Source of the DNA: Actinomycetota bacterium
GTDB lineage: Bacteria; Actinomycetota; Actinomycetes; Nanopelagicales; Nanopelagicaceae
Direction of reading: 5' to 3'
Assembly (NCBI GenBank): GCA_947380835.1
Contig: CANCSL010000012.1
Span: forward strand, 1-26,797
Length of the DNA stretch: 26,797 nt
This document shows positions 8,019 through 15,812 of the stretch, piece by piece; positions within the stretch are counted from its first letter, which is position 1; every line of letters begins with the position of its first letter. Made by a program: the position numbers and the translations under genes. The notes beneath the pieces are model-generated. The model was not told the DNA's origin and made no database searches. It saw only the letters and a list, made by a program, of their open reading frames with translations.

Positions 8019-8635
8019 AAATTGAAAAATCCCTTTATTGACTGCACAACCATCTCTACTGCGATGGCAGCCAATAAGAGACCAGCAATGCGCGCAACTA
8101 AGGTCACTCCGGATTCACGAATGAGACCCAAGATTTTTGTAGAGAACATCAAAGTAAGTCCTATGACTATATGAACCCCAATGATGGCCAGAGCTAAAGA
8201 AAATTTCTGCGTCCCAGTGTGGGCATATTGAACATACAAAATTGTTGTAACGATCGCACCAGGTCCCGCAAGCAGCGGGGTGCCAAGCGGAACCAGAGCA
8301 ACATTGACATTCTCGTGCGCAACATCGGAAGTATCTTTTCCGGTCAGTAGTTCAAGAGAAATCAAAAGGAGCAAGAGGCCACCTGCACCTTGCAAAGCGT
8401 TTATCGATATATGAAGATAGCTGAGAATGAATTTGCCGAAGAGGGCGAACACCACAATCACAAAGAGTGAGACGGCTGCCCCTTGCCACGCCATGCGCAC
8501 GCGCTGACGCTGATTGCGTCCGGATACCAACGAAAGAAAGATTGGAGTCGCACCAGGCGGATCCATAATCACGAGCAACGTGACAAATGCTTGTATGCCA
8601 AAAGTTACGGCTGATAGTGCGGCCATGTTTCTCAT
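8015..8635 (-). CDS. MarC-family integral membrane protein
   Basis: This 206-residue membrane protein has about six transmembrane segments in two three-helix halves. The signatures are FVTLLVIMDPPGATPIFLSL near the N-terminus and VPLGTPLLAGPGAIVTTIL in the middle, the paired Pro-containing helices typical of MarC/UPF0056. Despite the name, MarC is not an established antibiotic-resistance transporter and its substrate is unknown. I chose ATG at 8633-8635 because it overlaps the stop of the PHP gene (ATGA); an upstream in-frame start at 8683 would lie inside that gene. It is the second gene of the PHP operon and is coupled on both sides. Confidence 0.9.
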   Translation of the reverse strand: MRNMAALSAVTFGIQAFVTLLVIMDPPGATPIFLSLVSGRNQRQRVRMAWQGAAVSLFVIVVFALFGKFILSYLHISINALQGAGGLLLLLISLELLTGKDTSDVAHENVNVALVPLGTPLLAGPGAIVTTILYVQYAHTGTQKFSLALAIIGVHIVIGLTLMFSTKILGLIRESGVTLVARIAGLLLAAIAVEMVVQSIKGFFNL

Positions 8636-9477
8636 AGGGAAATTACCCTTCGCTCTCGAGCTCGCGACTCCAGCGCTTCCCACTGCTGTGGGTCGGTTGT
8701 GGACTCGGCTAGAACATTGAGTTTACCCGTCCCGTGGTAATCGCTGGAGCCAGTCACTACCAGGTCGAAATCACGCGCAATGTGCGAAAGAAGCTCGCGC
8801 TCTTCCAGATTCTGATCACGGTGATGCACTTCGATGCCATCTAAACCTGCCCCAACGAGGGATTGAATTACCGCTGGCTCAATAGTCCGGCCCCGAAGCG
8901 AGGCTAAAGGATGAGCAATTACTGCGACTCCCCCGGCACTTTTAATCAGCCGAATTACTTCTTCTGGCGTCGGCGAATAGTGGGATACGTAAAATCGCGA
9001 ATTGTTATGGAGAAGTTCTGCAAAGGCTTCTTCACGATTTTTCACTAATCCTTTTGCAATTAGTGCATCTGCAAGATGCGGACGCCCCAAGGTTGCACCT
9101 TCCGACAATTGAGCTAAAACATCCGACATTTCTATCTGATAGCCATTGTCATTAAGTCTGCGAATGATTTTCTCCATGCGGCCATGCCGATTATCACGGG
9201 TTTGAGCCATAACTTCCTGGAGCGGCAAATAATCCGGATCAAAAAGTAACCCCAACATATGAACGCTTATGCCATCTTCAGTTTGACATGAAATTTCGGA
9301 GCCGAGTACCAAATCTAAGTTAGGTCGCAGATAGCGAACCGCTTCATCCCAACCGGAAATCGTGTCATGGTCAGTCAGCGCAACAACTTCAAGGCCGCGA
9401 GCAAGAGCCTTATTGATGAGTTCGCCTGGGGTATCCGTGCCATCGCTGGTGGCGGAATGGGTATGGAGATCGATCAC
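8632..9477 (-). CDS. PHP-domain metal-dependent phosphoesterase (RNase AM / TrpH-like)
   Basis: This 281-residue cytoplasmic enzyme has the metal-site motifs of the TrpH/RNase AM branch of PHP proteins: DLHTHSATSDG at the N-terminus, ALTDHD (near 33-38), a Glu in LGSEIS, GRPHLADAL, VIAHP and a C-terminal GSSDYHG. Characterised relatives hydrolyse nucleoside 3',5'-bisphosphates and trim short 5' RNA ends. That fits length and motif spacing and separates it from DNA polymerase PHP domains and histidinol phosphatase. The start is GTG (9475-9477), placed by the conserved Met-Ile-Asp-Leu-His and by a TANNNT box 6 bases upstream, so this gene appears to open its own leaderless operon with marC, mpaB-like and parA-like genes. 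Confidence 0.9.
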   Translation of the reverse strand: MIDLHTHSATSDGTDTPGELINKALARGLEVVALTDHDTISGWDEAVRYLRPNLDLVLGSEISCQTEDGISVHMLGLLFDPDYLPLQEVMAQTRDNRHGRMEKIIRRLNDNGYQIEMSDVLAQLSEGATLGRPHLADALIAKGLVKNREEAFAELLHNNSRFYVSHYSPTPEEVIRLIKSAGGVAVIAHPLASLRGRTIEPAVIQSLVGAGLDGIEVHHRDQNLEERELLSHIARDFDLVVTGSSDYHGTGKLNVLAESTTDPQQWEALESRARERRVISL

Positions 9478-9483
9478 GGTGTA

Positions 9484-9489
9484 AATCTA
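9484..9489 (-). promoter_or_regulatory. Leaderless -10 box of the PHP operon
   Basis: TAGATT on the minus strand ends 6 bases before the GTG at 9477. It lies in the 23-base gap after the EamA gene, so the four-gene PHP operon probably has a separate promoter. Confidence 0.55.
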
Positions 9490-9500
9490 CCGTGAAGCAA

Positions 9501-10391
9501 TTATTCGGCTACTTTTGTGCGCAGAACAAAGATGGCACAGCCAACGAGCAACCCCACGATCCCTGGGATGATCCCCGCTGCTGGATGTTGACCCAACCAC
9601 CATACCGCCAAGATGGCGCTCACTGGCACTTCGAAAAAAGTAATTAGTGAAACCACGGCTGGTGAAACTCGCTTCAGCGAAAGGTTGAACATCGTGTGCC
9701 CTAACAACTGCGCCCCACCAATAAGGGCAAGGACCAGCCACCACTGCTTTGCCGCAAAGTGAAAGAGCGGATAGCCGAACAAAAGCGAGACTGGCAAGAC
9801 CGTTAATGCGCACATGCCATAACAAAAAACGGTGTATGTGCTGGTCGATAAAGTTCTTTGAGCCTTGGATCCGATAAGGACATAACCCGCGGCCAGGGCG
9901 GCGCATCCCAGCGCAGCAAGATCTCCGACAAAAGCACGGACCGATAAATGTAAATCAACGCCCGTGATCAAAAGAACCGAGAGAAAAGCAATCAACATTC
10001 CCAGCCATGCCTGGCGAGGAATTTTGTGCCCACGAATTTTCAGAAAGATGGCAGCAAAGATAGGTTGCATGGCGGTCAAGGCCGTTCCTGCAGCGACCGA
10101 ACTCATGCGCATGGCAATAAAAAAACCTAGGAAATGTAGCGCGAGCAAGGCTCCGGACAGCAGCGACCACTTAATAGCAGTGCGTTGTTCAGCGCTCTTC
10201 CACTCTTTTTTGACCATGGCAAATGGCAGCATGGTTAGCGCTCCGCCAAGATTTCGCCAAAAAATAAGGGTCGGAACCGGCATCGTGCTTAGGGCAATGA
10301 CTGGGCCGGAGGTACCAATTCCAACTACCCCCAGGGCGAGAAAGGCAATATCTCGACCCTCGGGAAGAGCATTGTGATTATCGATACTCAT
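9501..10391 (-). CDS. EamA/DMT-superfamily transporter
   Basis: This 296-residue inner-membrane protein has about ten hydrophobic helices arranged as two EamA repeats. The first runs from about residue 15 to 145 (TLIFWRNLGGALTMLPF, then AGTALTAMQPIFAAIFL). The second runs from about 155 to 290 (LLGHTMFNLSLKRVSPAVVSL, then FEVPVSAILAVWWLG). The Arg in FWRN and the SxxLxxxxP-type helix ends are family hallmarks. Members export or import amino acids, purines or other metabolites; the substrate is not predictable. Its ATG follows the Nramp-like stop with no gap, so it is probably read from the tatB-mrp-Nramp transcript. Confidence 0.9.
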   Translation of the reverse strand: MSIDNHNALPEGRDIAFLALGVVGIGTSGPVIALSTMPVPTLIFWRNLGGALTMLPFAMVKKEWKSAEQRTAIKWSLLSGALLALHFLGFFIAMRMSSVAAGTALTAMQPIFAAIFLKIRGHKIPRQAWLGMLIAFLSVLLITGVDLHLSVRAFVGDLAALGCAALAAGYVLIGSKAQRTLSTSTYTVFCYGMCALTVLPVSLLFGYPLFHFAAKQWWLVLALIGGAQLLGHTMFNLSLKRVSPAVVSLITFFEVPVSAILAVWWLGQHPAAGIIPGIVGLLVGCAIFVLRTKVAE

Positions 10392-11666
10392 TTAGTGAAC
10401 GGTGAACCAAAGCATGCAAGCAACACAGACAAAGACAATGGCAATGATTACGCCATAAATAAAGCGCATCGTTTTTGTCGAGGTGTATTCGCCCATGAGG
10501 CGCTTATCTCTTGATATGCCAAACATATAAAGCAAAAGCGGGAGCAGCAGTACTGCATTAAGAATTTGAGTAAGAACCAAAATCGTGATGAGTGGGGCAC
10601 CTGGAATAAGAATGAGGACAGCTGACAGGACAGTAATTGCAGCAAAAGTTCCATAAAAAAGCGGGGCTTCGCGGGGACCATCGTCCAGTGCTGCAGGACG
10701 TCCAGTGAGGTCAGAGACTGAGTAGGCAGTAGACAGTGGAAGAATTGATGCAGCCAGTAGTGCTGCTCCAATTAAACCAATCGCGAAAAGATCCTTCGCC
10801 AAAGTTCCAGCAAGAGGTTTGAGTGCTGCCGCAGCATCGGAAGCATCTTGAATAGAGATGTGTTGTTTATTGAGAGTAGCTGCGCAAGTGATGATAACGA
10901 AGAAACCGATAATTCCGGTCAGCATAGATCCGGTCCAAACATCTACTCGAAGTAGTTTCAGATCATCGCGGGTCAAACGTTTGTCTACTGCGTACGACTG
11001 GATAAATGCCAATCCCCAAGGTGCAAGTGTCGTACCTAAAGTCGCAGTTGCAATAAATACTGCGTCATGAGTGAAGGGCATCGACGGGACAACCATGCCG
11101 TGAAACGCCTTTCCCCAATCAGGATGAGAGAGGAAGCCAGCGATCACATAGGAGAGAAACACCGCTGAAAGCAAGAAGAAAACTTTCTCTACGCGAGCGA
11201 AGGATCCGCGAAGTACCAAGAAGGAGACGAGGAGCGCCGCAACCGGAACGGTGACGTAGCGGGAATACCCAAAGAGTTGACCAGCCGCAGCGATACCTGC
11301 AAATTCGGCAGTCATTGTGCCGACGTTGGCCAAAATCAATGCCACCGCGCTGAGGACTCCCGATCTGGCGCCATATTTTTGGCGAACCAAACCAATTAAA
11401 CCTTGGCGAGTAACAACGCCAATTCGAGCTCCCAAATCTTGAAACAAAATCAATGCCAGGGTCGACACCACAAGTACCCAGAGCATTTGATAGCCATATT
11501 TGGCACCGAGAACCGAATATGTCGTGATTCCAGCGGGATCATCATCAGAGAGACCCGCGATTACACCCGGTCCCATGACAGATAAAAGCGCAGCGAGGCG
11601 AATCTTCCGCGGTGAAATGGCAGGCGAACCGGGCCGCTTTGTAGCGGTCTTCTTTACATCGCTCAT
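10392..11666 (-). CDS. Nramp-related divalent metal permease with altered metal site
   Basis: This 424-residue membrane protein of about eleven helices has the Nramp (SLC11, MntH) fold. Helix 1 reads GPGVIAGLSDDDPAGI: the aspartate and proline of the canonical DPGN are kept, but the asparagine is replaced. Helix 6 reads TTLAPW (212-217) where canonical transporters have AxxMPH, so the metal-binding methionine is alanine (215) and the histidine is tryptophan. In studied Nramps that methionine helps exclude Mg2+ and Ca2+, so a hard cation such as Mg2+ is a reasonable inferred substrate. The start ATG overlaps the stop of the PRC/MgtE_N/CBS gene (11663-11666), so the two are translationally coupled. 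It should not be called MntH without testing. Confidence 0.88.
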   Translation of the reverse strand: MSDVKKTATKRPGSPAISPRKIRLAALLSVMGPGVIAGLSDDDPAGITTYSVLGAKYGYQMLWVLVVSTLALILFQDLGARIGVVTRQGLIGLVRQKYGARSGVLSAVALILANVGTMTAEFAGIAAAGQLFGYSRYVTVPVAALLVSFLVLRGSFARVEKVFFLLSAVFLSYVIAGFLSHPDWGKAFHGMVVPSMPFTHDAVFIATATLGTTLAPWGLAFIQSYAVDKRLTRDDLKLLRVDVWTGSMLTGIIGFFVIITCAATLNKQHISIQDASDAAAALKPLAGTLAKDLFAIGLIGAALLAASILPLSTAYSVSDLTGRPAALDDGPREAPLFYGTFAAITVLSAVLILIPGAPLITILVLTQILNAVLLLPLLLYMFGISRDKRLMGEYTSTKTMRFIYGVIIAIVFVCVACMLWFTVH

Positions 11667-13009
11667 GAAAGCGATCCGCTACCTGGGGAGAATCCTCGAC
11701 GCTCAGAGAGAGAAGCAAGCGCATCTACCAGGTCATCGGCAAGAATTCGCCCGACTGGTTTGTTCTTGTCATCGACCACGATGACGGAGGAACCCCGGTT
11801 ATTGGAAAATTCTTCGACTACCTCATCGAGCGGCGTATCCAGTTGAATTGCAGTCGGGTAGGGCGGTCCGATTAAAGTCGAGAGAAGTGCGGTGCTCTTG
11901 GCAGCTACGAGTTCGATGACTTGAATATGGTCAACTAATTTGCCTCGAGAATCAACAACAACCACGCCATCGGAAATATCACGCTCGCGATTACTGACTA
12001 AAAGTTTCAAGGCAGAAGCAACCGTGTCATTTTCGCGCACGATAAGAATATGCGTCGTCATGATTCCGCCAGCTAAAGTTTCGTCAAAAGAGACTAACTT
12101 GCGAAGTTGGCCGGCGAGTGCAGAATCCATTACTCCCAGAATGCTCTCTCGGTGTTCTTCATCGAGGTCACGAAGTACCTCTGCGCTCTCATCTGGTTCC
12201 ATACGCGCCAATAAATCTGCAGATCGTTCGGAGGTTAATCCGCGAATTAAACCTTGAAGTTCTTCTTCTTCCATCTCCTCGAGCGCATCGGCTGCGAGTT
12301 CAGGATCAAGAAGTTCGATTAGAGCGCCTTGTTCACGGCCCGCTAAATCTTCAATGAGGTCAGCAAGGTCTGCTGGGCGCAATTGACTGAGTACTGCACG
12401 CGAACCGGAGGTTCGGACAACGCCAGACCCATCAGCAAGTGATGCAACCGTGGCCCAGTCGACGACATGCTCTGGAGTTGGCGTGCGGCGTATGGATCCG
12501 GGAAAAATACGGCGGAGAAAAGAAACGAAGGAGATATCCACTCCCACAACTCGAATCTCACGATCAAATGGCGCTAAATAGAGATCCGAGGAACGCACCA
12601 CGCGCAGACCGTCGACATCAACAATTTGGTGGTCGATCACATCGGCGTCCAAAAGTGATTCACCTTCGCGGCGTTTGAAATCTTCTAGGTTTATTTTCGT
12701 GGTCGAAAGACGTATCTCATCCTTATTCAATGAGGAAATACGGGCCCCATTAATGAAAGATTTTCTATTTCCAACTTTTACGATGAGTCCGGAGACTGGT
12801 GGATACGTTTCTTCGCCATGTCGCACTACAACATCTACTAATTTTCCGATATCTCGGCCATCGATGTCCTTGACTGGACGCCCGATGAGACCTGCGACAG
12901 AGACCAATGAATCTCGGATGCTCTTTCTAGCGAGAACCGAATCTCGACGGCCAACTATCTTGCGCGCAACCGTGTTGATCCCGCTTGCTGGGGTCTGGGC
13001 GCGTGTCAT
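11663..13009 (-). CDS. Soluble PRC-barrel / MgtE_N / CBS-pair protein (putative Mg2+ sensor)
   Basis: This 448-residue protein has no transmembrane segment. In order, two PRC-barrel-like beta modules occupy about 38-165 (LIGRPVKDIDGRDIGKLVD, then IVDVDGLRVVRSSDLYLAP). An MgtE N-terminal superhelical domain occupies about 208-310 (RPADLADLIEDL, LDPELAADALEEMEEEEL, MEPDESAEVLRDL). A CBS pair follows at about 312-432 (GGIMTTHILIVRENDTVASAL, then PLDEVVEEFSNN and GRILADDLVDAL). This is the cytosolic Mg2+-sensing half of an MgtE channel without the channel. It resembles Rv1232c of M. tuberculosis, which also lies near mrp and tatB. Overlap with the downstream Nramp-like gene suggests it gates or regulates that permease. 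The domain call is strong; the partnership is inferred. Confidence 0.88.
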   Translation of the reverse strand: MTRAQTPASGINTVARKIVGRRDSVLARKSIRDSLVSVAGLIGRPVKDIDGRDIGKLVDVVVRHGEETYPPVSGLIVKVGNRKSFINGARISSLNKDEIRLSTTKINLEDFKRREGESLLDADVIDHQIVDVDGLRVVRSSDLYLAPFDREIRVVGVDISFVSFLRRIFPGSIRRTPTPEHVVDWATVASLADGSGVVRTSGSRAVLSQLRPADLADLIEDLAGREQGALIELLDPELAADALEEMEEEELQGLIRGLTSERSADLLARMEPDESAEVLRDLDEEHRESILGVMDSALAGQLRKLVSFDETLAGGIMTTHILIVRENDTVASALKLLVSNRERDISDGVVVVDSRGKLVDHIQVIELVAAKSTALLSTLIGPPYPTAIQLDTPLDEVVEEFSNNRGSSVIVVDDKNKPVGRILADDLVDALASLSERRGFSPGSGSLS

Positions 13010-13018
13010 GCGCTAAGT

Positions 13019-14149
13019 CTAGGTGTGCAGGGTTAACGGAATGCCAACAATTGATTTTGGTCGGATCATCAATTTTTCCAATAGCTGTGCGAATCCAAGC
13101 GCTGCCAGTGAATCGGGAGCGGCCAGAGAAATGGGCAGTCCTTGATCGCCACCTTCGCGCAAGGCCACATCAAAGGGGATCTTGGCCAGGAGCGATACAT
13201 CTGCGCCAACAAGTGCTGAAAGCCGCTCGGCAGTTGCCTCACCGCCGCCACTTCCAAAAATCGAGATCGGCTCGCCGCAAGCGGGGCAGGCAGAATCCGA
13301 CATATTTTCGACTACTCCGAGGATGTGTTGCTTCAACTGATGCGCTACGCGTCCGGCACGCTCTGCGACTTCAGCGGCTGCTACCTGAGGGGTAGTGACC
13401 ACAAGGATTTCAGAGCCGGGGATAAGTTGCCCTAATGAGATAGCGATATCACCCGTGCCAGGTGGCAAATCAAGGAGCAATAAATCGAGATCGCCCCAAT
13501 ATGCATCGCTGAGTAGTTGTTCCAGAACTCGGTGGAGCAGCGGACCACGATAAACAATGGGATCTGCGCGTTCGGGTTTGAACATTTCCATGGATACAAC
13601 TTTGACGCCAAAATTTTCAACCGGGATAAAGGTTTGATCGATGGCCGTTGGTCTGCGGTCGAGAATTCCCATCAATCTCGGAATCGAGTGACCGTATACA
13701 TCGGCATCTAAGATGCCAACCTTCAATCCTTGTGCGGCAGCAGTCACAGCAAGATTGACAGTTACCGAAGACTTACCTACGCCACCTTTTCCAGATGCAA
13801 TTCCTAAAACTCGAGTCAGAGAATCTGGCTGAGCAAAAGGAATAAATTTTTCGCGCCCACCACGCAATAATTTCTTGACGTTATTTCTCTGCTCTTCATT
13901 CATGGTTCCAAATTCGAGCTCGATGGAGGTGACGCCGTCAACACTGGAAAGCGCCGTAACCACATCGCTCTGCAACCGCTCGCGCATCGGACAGCCAGAA
14001 ATAGTAAGAAGAATCTTGACTGAAATTACACCTGCCGAAAAATCCACCGACTCAACCATGCCCAAATCAGGCAAGGGGCGATGCAGTTCGGGATCTGAAA
14101 CCGTTGCTAATGCAGCGTGCGCTGCGGCAATAATCTTTTCGTTACTCAT
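13019..14149 (-). CDS. mrp: Mrp/ApbC/NBP35-family Fe-S cluster carrier ATPase
   Basis: This 376-residue cytoplasmic P-loop ATPase is thought to bind and transfer Fe-S clusters to apoproteins. An N-terminal MIP18/DUF59 domain (about 5-82) contains the conserved SGCPMRE. The deviant Walker A GKGGVGKS is at 120-127, a switch region DADVYGHSIPR follows, LLLLDLPPGTGD is the Walker B/switch II region, and the bridging cluster motif CPAC is at 288-291. The start overlaps the tatB stop by 4 bases (14146-14149), so it is coupled to tatB; the MgtE_N/CBS gene follows after 9 bases. The tatB-mrp-Rv1232c neighbourhood is conserved in Actinobacteria. Confidence 0.95.
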   Translation of the reverse strand: MSNEKIIAAAHAALATVSDPELHRPLPDLGMVESVDFSAGVISVKILLTISGCPMRERLQSDVVTALSSVDGVTSIELEFGTMNEEQRNNVKKLLRGGREKFIPFAQPDSLTRVLGIASGKGGVGKSSVTVNLAVTAAAQGLKVGILDADVYGHSIPRLMGILDRRPTAIDQTFIPVENFGVKVVSMEMFKPERADPIVYRGPLLHRVLEQLLSDAYWGDLDLLLLDLPPGTGDIAISLGQLIPGSEILVVTTPQVAAAEVAERAGRVAHQLKQHILGVVENMSDSACPACGEPISIFGSGGGEATAERLSALVGADVSLLAKIPFDVALREGGDQGLPISLAAPDSLAALGFAQLLEKLMIRPKSIVGIPLTLHT

Positions 14150-14457
14150 AGGAGGTCAGGGTCAATCTTTGCCGACTTCTTAATCTCTTCGATTTCAGCC
14201 ATGGGATTAGCGCCATCGAGAACATCACCGATGTGCTTCTTGATGAATTTCTTGGGGTGCAAATCCGTGACTTGGAGATCCTCATAACCAGGTCCAAGAT
14301 TCTCGCGAAGTTCGGCAGTCGCGGCCTGAGACATGGCTCGAAGTTTGCGCACCATCTTGGCTGCTTCTGAAGCAACCTGAGGCAAACGATCAGGACCAAC
14401 CAAAATCATGGCCAGCACTGCCAGCATGATGAACTCACCGGCTCCGATATTAAACAT
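14146..14457 (-). CDS. tatB: Twin-arginine translocase subunit TatB
   Basis: This 103-residue protein has one N-terminal membrane helix (IGAGEFIMLAVLAMILVGPDRLP) with the acidic residue and Gly-Pro hinge typical of TatB, then an amphipathic helix (ASEAAKMVRKLRAMSQAA) and a charged tail. TatB forms the receptor for folded twin-arginine substrates together with TatC. The internal DLQVTDLHPKKFI block is common in actinobacterial TatB. The helix start MFNIGAGE fixes the ATG. A TANNNT box 6 bases upstream suggests a leaderless promoter for the tatB-mrp-metal transport operon, separate from htrA, which ends 27 bases upstream. Confidence 0.93.
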   Translation of the reverse strand: MFNIGAGEFIMLAVLAMILVGPDRLPQVASEAAKMVRKLRAMSQAATAELRENLGPGYEDLQVTDLHPKKFIKKHIGDVLDGANPMAEIEEIKKSAKIDPDLL

Positions 14458-14463
14458 GGGCTA

Positions 14464-14469
14464 AGAGTA
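14464..14469 (-). promoter_or_regulatory. Leaderless -10 box of the tatB-mrp operon
   Basis: TACTCT on the minus strand ends 6 bases before the ATG at 14457, inside the 26-base gap downstream of the htrA-like gene. Confidence 0.55.
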
Positions 14470-14483
14470 GTCGGTAGCGTAAA

Positions 14484-15695
14484 CTACTTCTTCGCAATCA
14501 ATTTGAGGGTAACTTCCTTGGTAATACCCGCTCGTTTGTATGTCAACGTCACGCCGTCTCCAACATTGTGGGTACGAACGGCCACAATAAGTTCGTCGGC
14601 ATTGGCTACTGCCCGACCGTCGATGGCAGTTATGACATCTCCGGCGCGCAGACCTGCGTTGTCGGCCGGCCCGCCCGGAAGAATTGAATCTGCAGTCGTA
14701 GCGATTTTTGCTCCGATGCCCGTGAAACTGTTATCGAGCGAGAGCCCGATGATCGGATGAGTTGACGAGCCGGTCTTAATCAACTGTTCGGCGGTTTTCT
14801 TGGCTTGATTAATAGGAATAGCAAAACCAAGGCCGATCGACCCAGATTGACCGCTAAAACTTGAACCAAGCGATGCGATGGCCGAGTTAACGCCAATCAC
14901 TGCACCAGCGGAGTCCACCAATGGTCCACCAGAATTTCCTGGATTAATTGCAGCATCTGTTTGCAGAGCGTTGATGAAGGAACTTTCGCCAGTGCCGCTG
15001 CCGGCAGTTACGGCACGATCTTTCGCGCTGATGATGCCTGAGGTTACAGTGCCGGCAAGGCCGAGCGGAGATCCAATTGCGATAACAGCGTCTCCGACTT
15101 TCACATCATCGCTATTTCCTAAAGTGAGTGCCGGTGCATCGGCAACTTCAATTTTAAGAACAGCCAGATCGTATGCGGCATCGCGTCCCACAATCTTTGC
15201 TGGAAAACTCTTGCCACTTTGTAAATTAACAGTGATGGTTCCGCCCCCAGCCGCAGCTGCTTCAACCACGTGATTATTGGTCACGATATAACCATTTGCA
15301 TCGATGAAGAATCCCGATCCGGTATCGCCACCTGCGCCAGATTCAACTGAAACCGAAACTACCGAAGGAGAAACTCGAGCGGCAATTCCGGCAATGGAAT
15401 TTGCAGCGCGTTCGATATTGGAATGTGTACTAACAAGGTGAGTAGACCCCGTTGCAAAATTGAATGCTCGGCCAGCCACTGAACCAACCGCGCCGGCAAG
15501 AATCGCAATCAGCACCACGAGACCTAGACCGATGGAGCGACGCGGTGGCTGCGCAATGTAAGGCACTGAAACGTGCGCTGGCTCGTAGGAGTTAAATGGC
15601 GCATTTTCTCGAGAAGTTGGCGTTGTCCACCACGGTGTATCTGACGGTGGAGTAGCAGATTTCTCTATAGGTGCCATTGATTCATCTGTGCTCAA
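14484..15695 (-). CDS. Membrane-anchored HtrA/DegP-like serine protease with PDZ domain
   Basis: This protein acts outside the membrane in envelope protein quality control. Numbered from the chosen start (403 residues), a disordered Pro/Ser/Thr-rich cytoplasmic tail (1-53) is followed by one membrane helix (about 54-77), a trypsin-like domain with His142 (VTNNHVVE), Asp176 (AAYDLAVLKI) and Ser255 (NPGNSGGPL), and one PDZ domain (about 310-395, GLRAGDVITAIDG). I chose TTG (15693-15695) because GGGGGA lies 5 bases upstream and typical tail sequence begins there. An in-frame ATG at 15746 would add 17 unusual residues and has a poor ribosome site, but cannot be excluded. In mycobacteria sigE and rseA precede this gene; neither is present here. 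Confidence 0.92.
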   Translation of the reverse strand: MSTDESMAPIEKSATPPSDTPWWTTPTSRENAPFNSYEPAHVSVPYIAQPPRRSIGLGLVVLIAILAGAVGSVAGRAFNFATGSTHLVSTHSNIERAANSIAGIAARVSPSVVSVSVESGAGGDTGSGFFIDANGYIVTNNHVVEAAAAGGGTITVNLQSGKSFPAKIVGRDAAYDLAVLKIEVADAPALTLGNSDDVKVGDAVIAIGSPLGLAGTVTSGIISAKDRAVTAGSGTGESSFINALQTDAAINPGNSGGPLVDSAGAVIGVNSAIASLGSSFSGQSGSIGLGFAIPINQAKKTAEQLIKTGSSTHPIIGLSLDNSFTGIGAKIATTADSILPGGPADNAGLRAGDVITAIDGRAVANADELIVAVRTHNVGDGVTLTYKRAGITKEVTLKLIAKK

Positions 15696-15812
15696 TTCAG
15701 TCCCCCAATAATTAAGCGTGAAACGTACATCCCTGACCGAGGCCATTCTTACCGAGTAAAGCCTAATAAAAGTTGAGAACTAGCCAAAATAAAACTTAAT
15801 CTCAGGCGGAGG

